From Actinomycetes bacterium (GTDB lineage Bacteria; Actinomycetota; Acidimicrobiia; Acidimicrobiales; RAAP-2): a stretch of 8,121 nt of DNA. The stretch covers positions 1 through 8,121 of the forward strand of contig JANXTQ010000036.1 in NCBI GenBank assembly GCA_025352305.1, in the 5' to 3' direction. Of the stretch, positions 1-6,166 are shown one piece after another. Position numbers and translations under genes: made by a program. The notes below the pieces were generated by a model. It searched no databases, was not told the origin of the DNA, and saw only the letters and a program-made list of their open reading frames with translations. Position 1 is the stretch's first letter. Each line of letters opens with the position of its first letter.

Positions 1-1475
1 TTGGTGGTGTTTCCAACGGCGTCGAGGCTCACCAAAATGCGCTGGGTCTCACCTTCGAACTCACCGGCCATTTCGGCCACTCCGGCCGAGTTGTCCGACA
101 CCGGCCCAAAGGAGTCCTCCGAAACAATCATGCCGGCCGTCGACAACAGACCAATACCAATGAGGGCAACGTAGTAGAGCGTCAACTTGATGTGACCGTT
201 ACCGAGCTGAATCGCAACGCCCAAAGCCGCGGCGATGGCGAGGATGGCCCACACGGAGGACTCGAGACCAATCGCTAGTCCCGAGAGCACCGTCGTGGCC
301 GGTCCGGTGCGCGCCGACTCGGCAATCTCGTGAACGGGCTTTCGCTCCGTTGAAGTGAAGTGCTCCGTGATGAGACTCGCCACCAGCGACAGACCGACTC
401 CGGCCAACACGGCGTAGAACACCTTGTTGTTGTGCACGAAGTAGTGGCCAACGAAGAACGCCGCCACGACCGTCAGGAACGAGGAGAACCAGAATCCACG
501 GTTGATCGGCTGCAGCGCGTTCTTGTCCTTCGCTCGCGAACGAACGGCGTAGACGCCAACAATCGAGGCGAGCACGCCAATGGCCGGAATAATGAGGGGA
601 AACAGCACGTACTTGGCGTTGCCGAATGCCGCGAAGCCCAAGATGAGCGCCGCGATGATGGTGATGACGTAGGACTCAAAGAGGTCCGCCGCCATTCCGG
701 CGCAGTCACCTACGTTGTCACCGACGTTGTCGGCAATCGTCGCGGCGTTACGCGGATCGTCTTCGGGAATACCGGCTTCGACTTTTCCAACCAGGTCCGC
801 GCCAACGTCGGCGGCCTTGGTGAAGATTCCACCACCCACACGCATGAACAGTGCGAGCAACGATGCACCGAAGGCAAAGCCGACGAGCACGGAGGTCGCG
901 GAGTCCTGGAAAATCAGGAAGATTCCGGACGCACCAACGAGGCCGAGGCCCACGCAGAGCAGACCCGTCACCGCACCCGTGCGAAACGCAACGCGCAAGG
1001 CGTTGGCGGCCTTGTCCGGTCCGTCCGCGGCCGCAGCGGCCGCCGTTCGAACATTTCCACGAACGGCCGTTGACATACCAATGAATCCCACGAGTCCCGA
1101 GAACACCGCACCTACGAGGAAGCAGACCACGCGCCACATACCGTTCACGGCAAAACTCATCTCGATGTGGCCCGTGGTGGGGTTAACCACTTTGGTGGCG
1201 GTAAAGAAGATCAAGACGGCGAGCGGCACGATGATGATGCCAATGGTCTTGAACTGGCGACTGAGGAACGCCTCGGCGCCTTCTTGGATGGCCTTAGCAA
1301 TCTCGCGCATTTTGGCGCTGCCCTGATCCGCGGCGAGCACGCCACGCATCAAGTTGAGGCCCGCGATGATGCCAATGACCCCGACGGCGAGAATTAAGTA
1401 CAGCCACGTCCGGTCGCTGGAGGTCAGGCCGAGGTTCTGAAAACCACCTTCGGCTAAGCGGATGGAGTGTGTCAT
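1..1475 (-). CDS. hppA: Membrane-bound proton-pumping pyrophosphatase, C-terminus cut by window edge
   Basis: Integral membrane enzyme that hydrolyses pyrophosphate and pumps protons across the cytoplasmic membrane. 491 residues are visible of a family that usually exceeds 650; the C-terminal third lies outside the window. The diagnostic substrate site is present: DVGADLVGKVE (about 223-233), EDDPRN (238-243), and DNVGDNVGDCAGMAADLFE (249-267). Many hydrophobic segments surround it (for example 25-45, 78-93, 115-135, 167-190, 270-310, 330-345, 405-425, 432-450). The last visible motif, LDAVGNTT (484-491), is followed by a codon beginning AA, so residue 492 is Lys or Asn. In this family Lys there marks potassium-independent H+ pumps, whereas K+-dependent ones have Ala. 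The start is ATG at 1473-1475, with AGAGAGG 11 nt upstream on the minus strand. It lies 122 bp downstream of the potassium permease on the same strand and may share transcripts. The family call is very secure; K+ independence is strongly suggested. Confidence 0.97.
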   Translation of the reverse strand, partial: MTHSIRLAEGGFQNLGLTSSDRTWLYLILAVGVIGIIAGLNLMRGVLAADQGSAKMREIAKAIQEGAEAFLSRQFKTIGIIIVPLAVLIFFTATKVVNPTTGHIEMSFAVNGMWRVVCFLVGAVFSGLVGFIGMSTAVRGNVRTAAAAAADGPDKAANALRVAFRTGAVTGLLCVGLGLVGASGIFLIFQDSATSVLVGFAFGASLLALFMRVGGGIFTKAADVGADLVGKVEAGIPEDDPRNAATIADNVGDNVGDCAGMAADLFESYVITIIAALILGFAAFGNAKYVLFPLIIPAIGVLASIVGVYAVRSRAKDKNALQPINRGFWFSSFLTVVAAFFVGHYFVHNNKVFYAVLAGVGLSLVASLITEHFTSTERKPVHEIAESARTGPATTVLSGLAIGLESSVWAILAIAAALGVAIQLGNGHIKLTLYYVALIGIGLLSTAGMIVSEDSFGPVSDNSAGVAEMAGEFEGETQRILVSLDAVGNTT

Positions 1476-1597
1476 CTTTTGTGAGACCTCTCTATTGATA
1501 ATGAATGACAGGACCCGAGATCTTGTGGGTTCCGGGGCCCCAACGGTGTTCGGGCCGACAAGAAGTTAGTGGGTAGAACCCCTAGTGGCAAGGAACG
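1476..1597. other. Permease-hppA intergenic spacer
   Basis: Non-coding 122 bp between two minus-strand genes. It holds a small hairpin just after the permease stop (annotated separately). A second weak inverted repeat (GGACCC at 1511-1516 and GGGTTCC at 1527-1533, one bulged base, 10-nt loop) has no T-run after it. An AT-rich patch (about 1491-1507) precedes the hppA ribosome binding site (AGAGAGG on the minus strand, 1487-1493). I could not fix a convincing -35/-10 pair for hppA here. Confidence 0.5.
1567..1584 (-). terminator. Possible weak terminator hairpin after the permease
   Basis: The minus strand reads TAGGGGT-TCT-ACCCACTA: a 7-bp stem with one bulged A and a 3-nt loop, starting 13 nt after the permease stop codon. 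It is followed only by ACTTCTTGT, not a real U-tract, so intrinsic termination would be weak or partial. It could equally be an mRNA-end stabilising hairpin or chance. Confidence 0.28.
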
Positions 1598-3967
1598 TCA
1601 GTCGTCCGAGGCCGGACCAGAGACAATTTCGTACTCGGGATTGAGGATCACCGCTTCGCGATTGAGCGACGTGACGGTACCTTTGACCAGCAGACGCGTC
1701 CCGCGTTCGATCCCCGGAATCGTTGAACGCCCTTGGAAAACCAGCGATATGGAGCCCGACGAGTCCGACAGGACGCAACGCAGATCGCTCGCCCCGCGCT
1801 CTTTGGACAACGTCATCGAGCGAACTCGACCCGCGACTTCGGCGTGGTCGCGTTCGCGCAGTCCCCCAATGGGCACCGAGTCCACGGCGCGTGCTGCCAA
1901 GCGGACGTCGGCCTCGAGGTGCGCGTCACCGCGCACACCGCCGCGAACCACGAGCTCGGCACCGCTGTCGAGCGAACTGACGTCAGTAAGCGGCGACTTT
2001 TTCGCCATTTGGTACGGAATGATCGTCGCCGCCGTGCGCGGCGCGTTCATGATCGCGCTGGCAATCGAGTCCGCCGTGCGGTCGTGAAGCAGGCGCTGCA
2101 GACGAGAGGTAAAACCCCGTCGCGGGAGAATCACCATGCAAAAGACGTCCGGGTCACGAACGACGTCGGCCACGAGAGCTAACGCCGCGCGGTCGACTCG
2201 TCGGTCCTCGCACTCCACGATCTCGAGGTTCACGCCCGCGGAGGCGGTTCCACTTTGGCCCCACGCGTCTTCGAGGTGTTTCGTGACCGCCGGGTCAATG
2301 TCAAAGTGCACCGCACGAACGGCGAAGGCGTTCAGCGTCTCGCAGTATCGAAGGGCGCGATCAGTCGCGAGGTCGTACTGGTCGACAAAGACCACGACGC
2401 GATTGAGTCGGTACTGCGACAGCGCGCGTACGCGCGTTGCTTCAAAGGCGTGCTCTTCAGCGACGTACTGGCGATTCAACTTGAGCAGTCCCGCGATCAT
2501 GATCGGTCCGCTCACGACGACGATCCAGGCACCTTCGCCGAACTTCACGATCGCGAAGATGAGCGCGATGAGCAGCGTCACGGCACACGACGCCGCATTG
2601 ATGATGAAGCCGCGACGCCAATTATCTTCGCGGCGCTTCCAGTGGCGCTTCGCCATTCCGGCGCCGGCCATCGTGAAGGCGGTAAATACGCCAATGGCGT
2701 AGAGCGCAATGAGCGAGTTCACGCTCGCGCCGAAGGCCAGAACCAGCACGAGAGCGAGGGTGCCCAGAATGATGATGCCGTTGGAAAAAGCCAGGCGGTG
2801 TCCGCGCTTGGTGAGTTGTCGCGGCAAGAAGCCGTCTTTGGCGACGAAGTTGGTGAGAAAGGGAAAGCCGTTGAAACTCGTATTGCCGCCCGTGTAAAGA
2901 ATCAACATGGTCGCGAGTAACACGAGGTAGTACACAACGTGAAGTGGTCCGTGCGACCCAAAGACCGCGAGCACCTCTTGGCTCACCACCGTTGGCGAGC
3001 CCGCGGCGTAGGGAAGCGCGTGCGTCCAGTAAGCAAGCATCGTCGTGCCGATGAGCAGGAACGCCAAAATGCCCGACATCGACATCATCACCACGCGCGC
3101 GTTGTGGGCCTCCGAGCGTCGAAAGCTCGACACGCCGTCGGAGATGGCTTCGAGTCCCGTGAGCGACGAGCCTCCGTTGGCGTACGCGCGTAGCAACACA
3201 ATGAACGCCACGCCCATGAGAAAACCCCCGTGGGAACTCCCCAGATGGTGATCAACGAGCAGGCGAACCGGCGGCTGTGCAATGTGGTGCAGAGTCCCGA
3301 AGGCCTCTTTGGCGTAGCCCACAATGATCGTGAGCGACATCATGGCAATGAAGAAGTACGTCGGAAAGGCGAACCACTTGCCAGCCTCTTTGATTCCGCG
3401 CAGGTTCCCGTAGATCAACAGCACGATGATCGTGATCGTGATCGGAACCTTGTAATAGAGCAGTCCCGGTACAGCGCTCGTTAGAGCCGCGGTTCCGGCG
3501 CTGCACTGCACGGCCACGGTGACGATGTAGTCAATGAGTAGCGCGACGGCGGTAATCGACGCAATGCGCGGACCGAAGTTGTCGCGCACGACAATGTAGG
3601 AACCACCGGTGACGTTGTAGTAACCAATGACGTCCAAATACGAGATGGTGACGAGTAACAGCACGCCCAAAATCACGAACATCACGGGTACGAGCAGCGA
3701 GAAGGCCGCCAGACCAATAAAAGGGGTCAACTGCGTGAGGATCTGTTCGGCGCCGTACGCCGAGGACGAGATGCAGTCCGGCGCCAGTACCCCGAGCGCC
3801 ACGGGCTTGCTCAGTCGCTCGCCCAACAACTGCTCGGTGACGTAGGGCTTGCCCAAGAACATCCGCTTTAAGCGGTAGCCGAGCGCTTCGGGATAGACGC
3901 GATCAATGTCCGCGTGAGACGTCAATATCTCGCGGCGGATACCTCCGCCCTCATCGCTCTGCGCCAC
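1598..3967 (-). CDS. KimA-like APC-superfamily potassium permease with C-terminal USP-like and OB-fold domains
   Basis: Predicted inner-membrane potassium transporter, 789 residues. Residues 1-50 are cytoplasmic; about 57-497 hold roughly 12 membrane segments typical of APC permeases. Resemblance to Bacillus KimA is clear: APDCISSSAYGAEQ (62-75), GGSYIVVRDNFG (121-132), IDYIVTVAV (145-153) and LTGLEAISDG (269-278). KimA's potassium-site residues match D64, Y71, D146, Y147 and T150. A soluble alpha/beta domain resembling the universal-stress-like KimA tail spans about 520-655 and ends IIPYQ. Homologous permeases stop near there. This one continues through a linker (658-697) into an OB-fold domain (about 698-785). 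The start is GTG at 3965-3967, chosen because a -10 box TAGGAT sits exactly 6 nt upstream, implying a leaderless mRNA; no Shine-Dalgarno is evident. It is divergent from ceoB/ceoC, whose products probably gate it. Potassium as substrate is inferred from family and context. Confidence 0.9.
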   Translation of the reverse strand: MAQSDEGGGIRREILTSHADIDRVYPEALGYRLKRMFLGKPYVTEQLLGERLSKPVALGVLAPDCISSSAYGAEQILTQLTPFIGLAAFSLLVPVMFVILGVLLLVTISYLDVIGYYNVTGGSYIVVRDNFGPRIASITAVALLIDYIVTVAVQCSAGTAALTSAVPGLLYYKVPITITIIVLLIYGNLRGIKEAGKWFAFPTYFFIAMMSLTIIVGYAKEAFGTLHHIAQPPVRLLVDHHLGSSHGGFLMGVAFIVLLRAYANGGSSLTGLEAISDGVSSFRRSEAHNARVVMMSMSGILAFLLIGTTMLAYWTHALPYAAGSPTVVSQEVLAVFGSHGPLHVVYYLVLLATMLILYTGGNTSFNGFPFLTNFVAKDGFLPRQLTKRGHRLAFSNGIIILGTLALVLVLAFGASVNSLIALYAIGVFTAFTMAGAGMAKRHWKRREDNWRRGFIINAASCAVTLLIALIFAIVKFGEGAWIVVVSGPIMIAGLLKLNRQYVAEEHAFEATRVRALSQYRLNRVVVFVDQYDLATDRALRYCETLNAFAVRAVHFDIDPAVTKHLEDAWGQSGTASAGVNLEIVECEDRRVDRAALALVADVVRDPDVFCMVILPRRGFTSRLQRLLHDRTADSIASAIMNAPRTAATIIPYQMAKKSPLTDVSSLDSGAELVVRGGVRGDAHLEADVRLAARAVDSVPIGGLRERDHAEVAGRVRSMTLSKERGASDLRCVLSDSSGSISLVFQGRSTIPGIERGTRLLVKGTVTSLNREAVILNPEYEIVSGPASDD
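1613..1876 (-). other. OB-fold domain fused to the permease C-terminus (residues ~698-785)
   Basis: This is the segment of the permease reading frame from GGLRERDHAEVAGRV to LNPEYEIV. The pattern G-x3-RD-x-AEVAGRVRSMTL, a strand-rich core with LVFQGRSTIPGIERGTRL, and a final ILNPEYE match, as I recall them, the small stand-alone actinobacterial OB-fold proteins (about 120 residues; Rv2694c of M. tuberculosis and Streptomyces homologues with GRRSIVGIEPG and LFNPKYE). OB folds usually bind nucleic acid or other small ligands. Here the domain would hang in the cytoplasm from a transporter. An in-frame ATG at 2006-2008 (residue 654, MAKKSPL) could once have been the start of a separate 136-residue protein, but I see no good ribosome binding site before it. 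Confidence 0.82.
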
Positions 3968-3973
3968 GGGGCA

Positions 3974-4002
3974 ATCCTAGGCAGGGACCAAGCGCGGTCG
4001 AA
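3974..4002 (-). promoter_or_regulatory. Promoter of the permease gene (leaderless type)
   Basis: On the minus strand TTCGAC (3997-4002) and TAGGAT (3974-3979) are separated by 17 nt. TAGGAT fits the actinobacterial TANNNT -10 pattern and ends 6 nt before the GTG start, so the transcript would begin at or next to the start codon. The -35 is only a fair match. Its -35 lies 2 nt from the -35 of the opposing ceoB promoter, so one regulator bound here could affect both. Confidence 0.55.
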
Positions 4003-4004
4003 AC

Positions 4005-4033
4005 TTGCACCGTCGCGCCATCTCTGGTCAGAT
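4005..4033 (+). promoter_or_regulatory. Candidate promoter of the ceoB-ceoC operon (leaderless type)
   Basis: TTGCAC (4005-4010), a 17-nt spacer, then TCAGAT (4028-4033), ending 6 nt before the ceoB GTG. The -35 is good. The -10 matches TATAAT at the first, fifth and sixth positions only. The geometry would put the transcription start at the GTG itself, consistent with the lack of a Shine-Dalgarno sequence. Confidence 0.42.
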
Positions 4034-4039
4034 ACAGCG

Positions 4040-4696
4040 GTGCATATCATCGTCGTGGGCTGCGGCCGCGTGGGCTCGGACCTGGCGACTCAACTCAGCG
4101 AAGAGGGTCACTTCGTTGTGGTCATCGATAAAAACCGTGATGCCTTTCGCCGTCTCGGAGCGTCATTTGCCGGCACCACCATTGTGGGATCCGGTTTTGA
4201 CCGCGACGTCCTCTTTCAAGCCAACGCCAGTCAGGCGGACGCTTTTGCGGCCGTGACAAACGGGGACAACTCCAATATTCTCTGCGCGCGCATTGCTCGC
4301 GAGAAGTACTCAATCGTCAATGTGGTCGCTCGTATTTACGATCCGCGCCGCGCCGTTATCTACCAGCGCCTCGGCATTCCAACGGTCGCGACGGTCACCT
4401 GGACCACACAACAGGTCAAAAAGTGGCTCCTGCCGAGCGACGACTCCATTGGCTGGCGCGACCAGAGCGACTCAATATTTGTAGTGGAGCGCATCCTGCC
4501 CGATCATTTGGCGGGCCAGCCGCTCAGTCAACTGAACGTCGAAGAGGACATTCACATTGTTGCGCTAATCCGCGGCACGCGCGGACGCATTGACGCTGCG
4601 ACTGTCTACGGACAAGAAGACGACACCGTGATTTTTATGGTCACGGCCAAGGGATTAGTTGATCTCGACAAGGTTCTCGGATTGGAGAGCGCGTGA
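4040..4696 (+). CDS. ceoB: TrkA-family potassium uptake regulatory protein CeoB
   Basis: Cytoplasmic regulator of potassium transport, 218 residues with one RCK unit. The N-terminal Rossmann domain (1 to about 130) has the dinucleotide motif GCGRVG (7-12) and an acidic D30 closing strand 2 (VVVID), typical of NAD(H) binding; TNGDNSN (73-79) is the usual TrkA-N segment. A TrkA-C/RCK-C domain follows from about 146 to 218 (IFVVERI ... HIVALIRG ... DTVIFMV). I chose GTG at 4040 because the Rossmann strand starts immediately after it (HIIVVG). An in-frame extension back to 3914 would run into the divergent permease gene and has no family similarity. The stop overlaps the ceoC start by 4 nt (GTGA), so the two are translationally coupled. 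The likely partner is the divergent KimA-like permease; this pairing is known in mycobacteria. Confidence 0.93.
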   Translation: MHIIVVGCGRVGSDLATQLSEEGHFVVVIDKNRDAFRRLGASFAGTTIVGSGFDRDVLFQANASQADAFAAVTNGDNSNILCARIAREKYSIVNVVARIYDPRRAVIYQRLGIPTVATVTWTTQQVKKWLLPSDDSIGWRDQSDSIFVVERILPDHLAGQPLSQLNVEEDIHIVALIRGTRGRIDAATVYGQEDDTVIFMVTAKGLVDLDKVLGLESA

Positions 4697-5364
4697 AGGT
4701 CATCATCGCGGGCGGTGGATCGGTCGGTGTCGCCATAGCAAAGGACCTCGTTGATCGTCACCACGTCGTCACCGTCTTAGAGCAACGCAGCGACATCACG
4801 GAGCGCCTGCGCAAAGAGATTCCCGGCGCCGAGGTCGTGGTCTGTGACGCCTGCGAAGTGAACTCACTGCAGATGGTCGGCATGCGCGACGCCGACGTGG
4901 TCATCGCGGCGACCGGCGACGACGAGGACAACTTGGTGGTTAGCTGGTTGGCCAAACAGGAGTTCGGTGTTCCGCGCGTTATTGCTCGCGTCAACAACTC
5001 ACGTAACGAATGGCTCTTTGACGAGAGTTGGGGCGTTGACGTTCACGTATCGACCCCGGCACTCATTACCTCTTTGGTCGATGAAGCCGTGGAGATTGGT
5101 TCCGTCGTCTCTTTGATGGACCTCGCGCACGGAAAAATGAAGATGGTCGAAGTCACCCTCGACAGTGACGCGCCCGTGATTGTAAAAAATCAGACGCTCG
5201 ATGAGCTTCGTCTGCCCGACGCGGCCCGCGTGGTGGCCGTCCTGCGCGCGCATCAACCGCTGATTCCACAACCGACGATGCGATTCTTAGAAGAGGATCA
5301 CGTAGTGGTCATCGTGCGCGCGGATGCCATTGACGTGTTGCACGGAACCTTCATACGCGCGTAG
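4693..5364 (+). CDS. ceoC: TrkA-family potassium uptake regulatory protein CeoC
   Basis: Second RCK-type protein of the pair, 223 residues, cytoplasmic. The Rossmann domain starts at residue 1 (KVIIAGGGSVG, glycines at 7, 8, 9 and 12) with E30 at the end of strand 2 (VTVLE), the position where CeoB has D30. AATGDDEDN (72-80) is the conserved TrkA-N loop. RCK-C covers about 150-220 (MVEVTL ... AARVVAVLRAHQPLIP ... DHVVVIVR). The start is GTG at 4693, overlapping the ceoB TGA by 4 nt, with GGAGAG just upstream inside ceoB. Many bacteria have a single two-RCK TrkA; here the two halves are separate proteins that probably assemble together on the transporter. Confidence 0.93.
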   Translation: MKVIIAGGGSVGVAIAKDLVDRHHVVTVLEQRSDITERLRKEIPGAEVVVCDACEVNSLQMVGMRDADVVIAATGDDEDNLVVSWLAKQEFGVPRVIARVNNSRNEWLFDESWGVDVHVSTPALITSLVDEAVEIGSVVSLMDLAHGKMKMVEVTLDSDAPVIVKNQTLDELRLPDAARVVAVLRAHQPLIPQPTMRFLEEDHVVVIVRADAIDVLHGTFIRA

Positions 5365-5380
5365 AGCGAAGTAACGGGCG

Positions 5381-5386
5381 TACGCT
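5381..5386 (+). promoter_or_regulatory. Candidate -10 box for leaderless HAD transcript
   Basis: TACGCT fits TANNNT and ends exactly 6 nt before the GTG at 5393, the same geometry as the permease promoter. No recognisable -35 lies 16-18 nt upstream. The GGAAGG that fills the 6-nt gap abuts the GTG with no spacing, so it is badly placed to act as a Shine-Dalgarno for that codon. The HAD gene may also be reached by read-through from ceoC, 28 nt upstream. Confidence 0.38.
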
Positions 5387-5392
5387 GGAAGG

Positions 5393-6166
5393 GTGCGTGC
5401 CGCGTTTTTTGATCTCGATAAGACGGTCATCGCCAAGTCCTCCCTCGGGGCCCTCGGACCGGAGTTCCATCACCACGGACTCATCAAGCGCTGGACGCTG
5501 GTGCGCGGACTCGGCTCCCAACTGTGGTTTCTCTGGTTCGGTGCCGACGAGGGAAAACTGGACCAAATTCGCGAAACGTTGATGAAAATCACCAAAGGTT
5601 GGGACCGCGATGAGGTTCGTCAACTGGTGGCGGACACCATTAATGAAGTCATTGAGCCGCTCATCTACGCCGAAGCGCTCGAACTGATCGATCATCACAA
5701 GTCCATTGGCGACGAGGTCTGGATCGTCAGTACGTCGCCCGTCGAGATCGTGGAGCCCTTTGCCGAGTTGCTCCAGATCAACGGGGCCATTGGCTCGCGA
5801 GCGGCCATTGACGAGAACAATCGCTACACCGGAGCACTGGAGTTCTTCGCTCGCGGAGAAAATAAGGCGATTGCGATGCGCGAACTAGCCGCGCTTCGCG
5901 GAATTGATTTGGCCGAGTCGTCGGCGTACTCGGACTCAGAAACTGATGTGCCCATGCTCGAAGCTGTGGGCCACCCCTACGCCGTGAACGCGGACCGAGT
6001 CCTGGCGCGAATTGCACACGAACGTTCGTGGCCGATTCTCACCTTTGTTCGACCGGTGCGAGCCCACGACCGTCGCCGTTCACGCACGCCGGTGATTGTC
6101 GGAGCGATGATCGTCGGTGCACTCACCGTCGCCGAACGGTTCTGGACTTTTTCTCGTCGCGACTAG
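5393..6166 (+). CDS. HAD superfamily subfamily IB hydrolase with C-terminal membrane segment
   Basis: Probable phosphatase of the SerB-like HAD-IB group, 257 residues. Motif I is FDLDKT (6-11) with nucleophile D7 and acid/base D9. Motif II is VSTSP (112-116). Motif III lysine is K158 in RGENKA. Motif IV is SDSETDVPML (180-189) with D181 and D185 for magnesium. The helical cap lies between motifs I and II (about 20-100). After the HAD fold, about residue 222, comes a basic stretch (RAHDRRRSR), then a short hydrophobic helix (about 233-247, PVIVGAMIVGALTVA), suggesting a C-terminal membrane anchor. The substrate is unknown; HAD-IB members act on phosphoserine and other phosphomonoesters. The start is GTG at 5393, two codons before the core strand. 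It lies 28 nt after ceoC. Its TAG stop shares CTAG with the stop of the convergent sigma gene. Confidence 0.88.
   Translation: MRAAFFDLDKTVIAKSSLGALGPEFHHHGLIKRWTLVRGLGSQLWFLWFGADEGKLDQIRETLMKITKGWDRDEVRQLVADTINEVIEPLIYAEALELIDHHKSIGDEVWIVSTSPVEIVEPFAELLQINGAIGSRAAIDENNRYTGALEFFARGENKAIAMRELAALRGIDLAESSAYSDSETDVPMLEAVGHPYAVNADRVLARIAHERSWPILTFVRPVRAHDRRRSRTPVIVGAMIVGALTVAERFWTFSRRD

Noticed and set aside
360..1326. Long plus-strand open frames at 360-1073 and 715-1326
   Set aside because: They lie opposite hppA, whose minus-strand frame carries unmistakable pyrophosphatase motifs. Their translations are Arg/Glu/His- or Ser/Thr/Pro-rich with no family resemblance.
1598..2010. Frameshift or missed stop as explanation of the permease/OB fusion
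   Set aside because: The frame is continuous, codon use does not change, and both domains are intact with a plausible 40-residue linker. A base error cannot be excluded without reads but nothing in the sequence points to one.
1569..2920. Plus-strand open frames at 1569-2087, 2136-2702 and 2255-2920
   Set aside because: All are antisense to the permease, which has membrane segments and KimA motifs throughout. The low-complexity basic composition of these frames is typical of shadows in GC-rich DNA.
3914..4039. N-terminal extension of CeoB back to 3914
   Set aside because: It would add 42 residues ahead of a Rossmann strand that normally opens the protein, overlap the divergent permease gene, and cross both promoters. 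GTG at 4040 fits the family.
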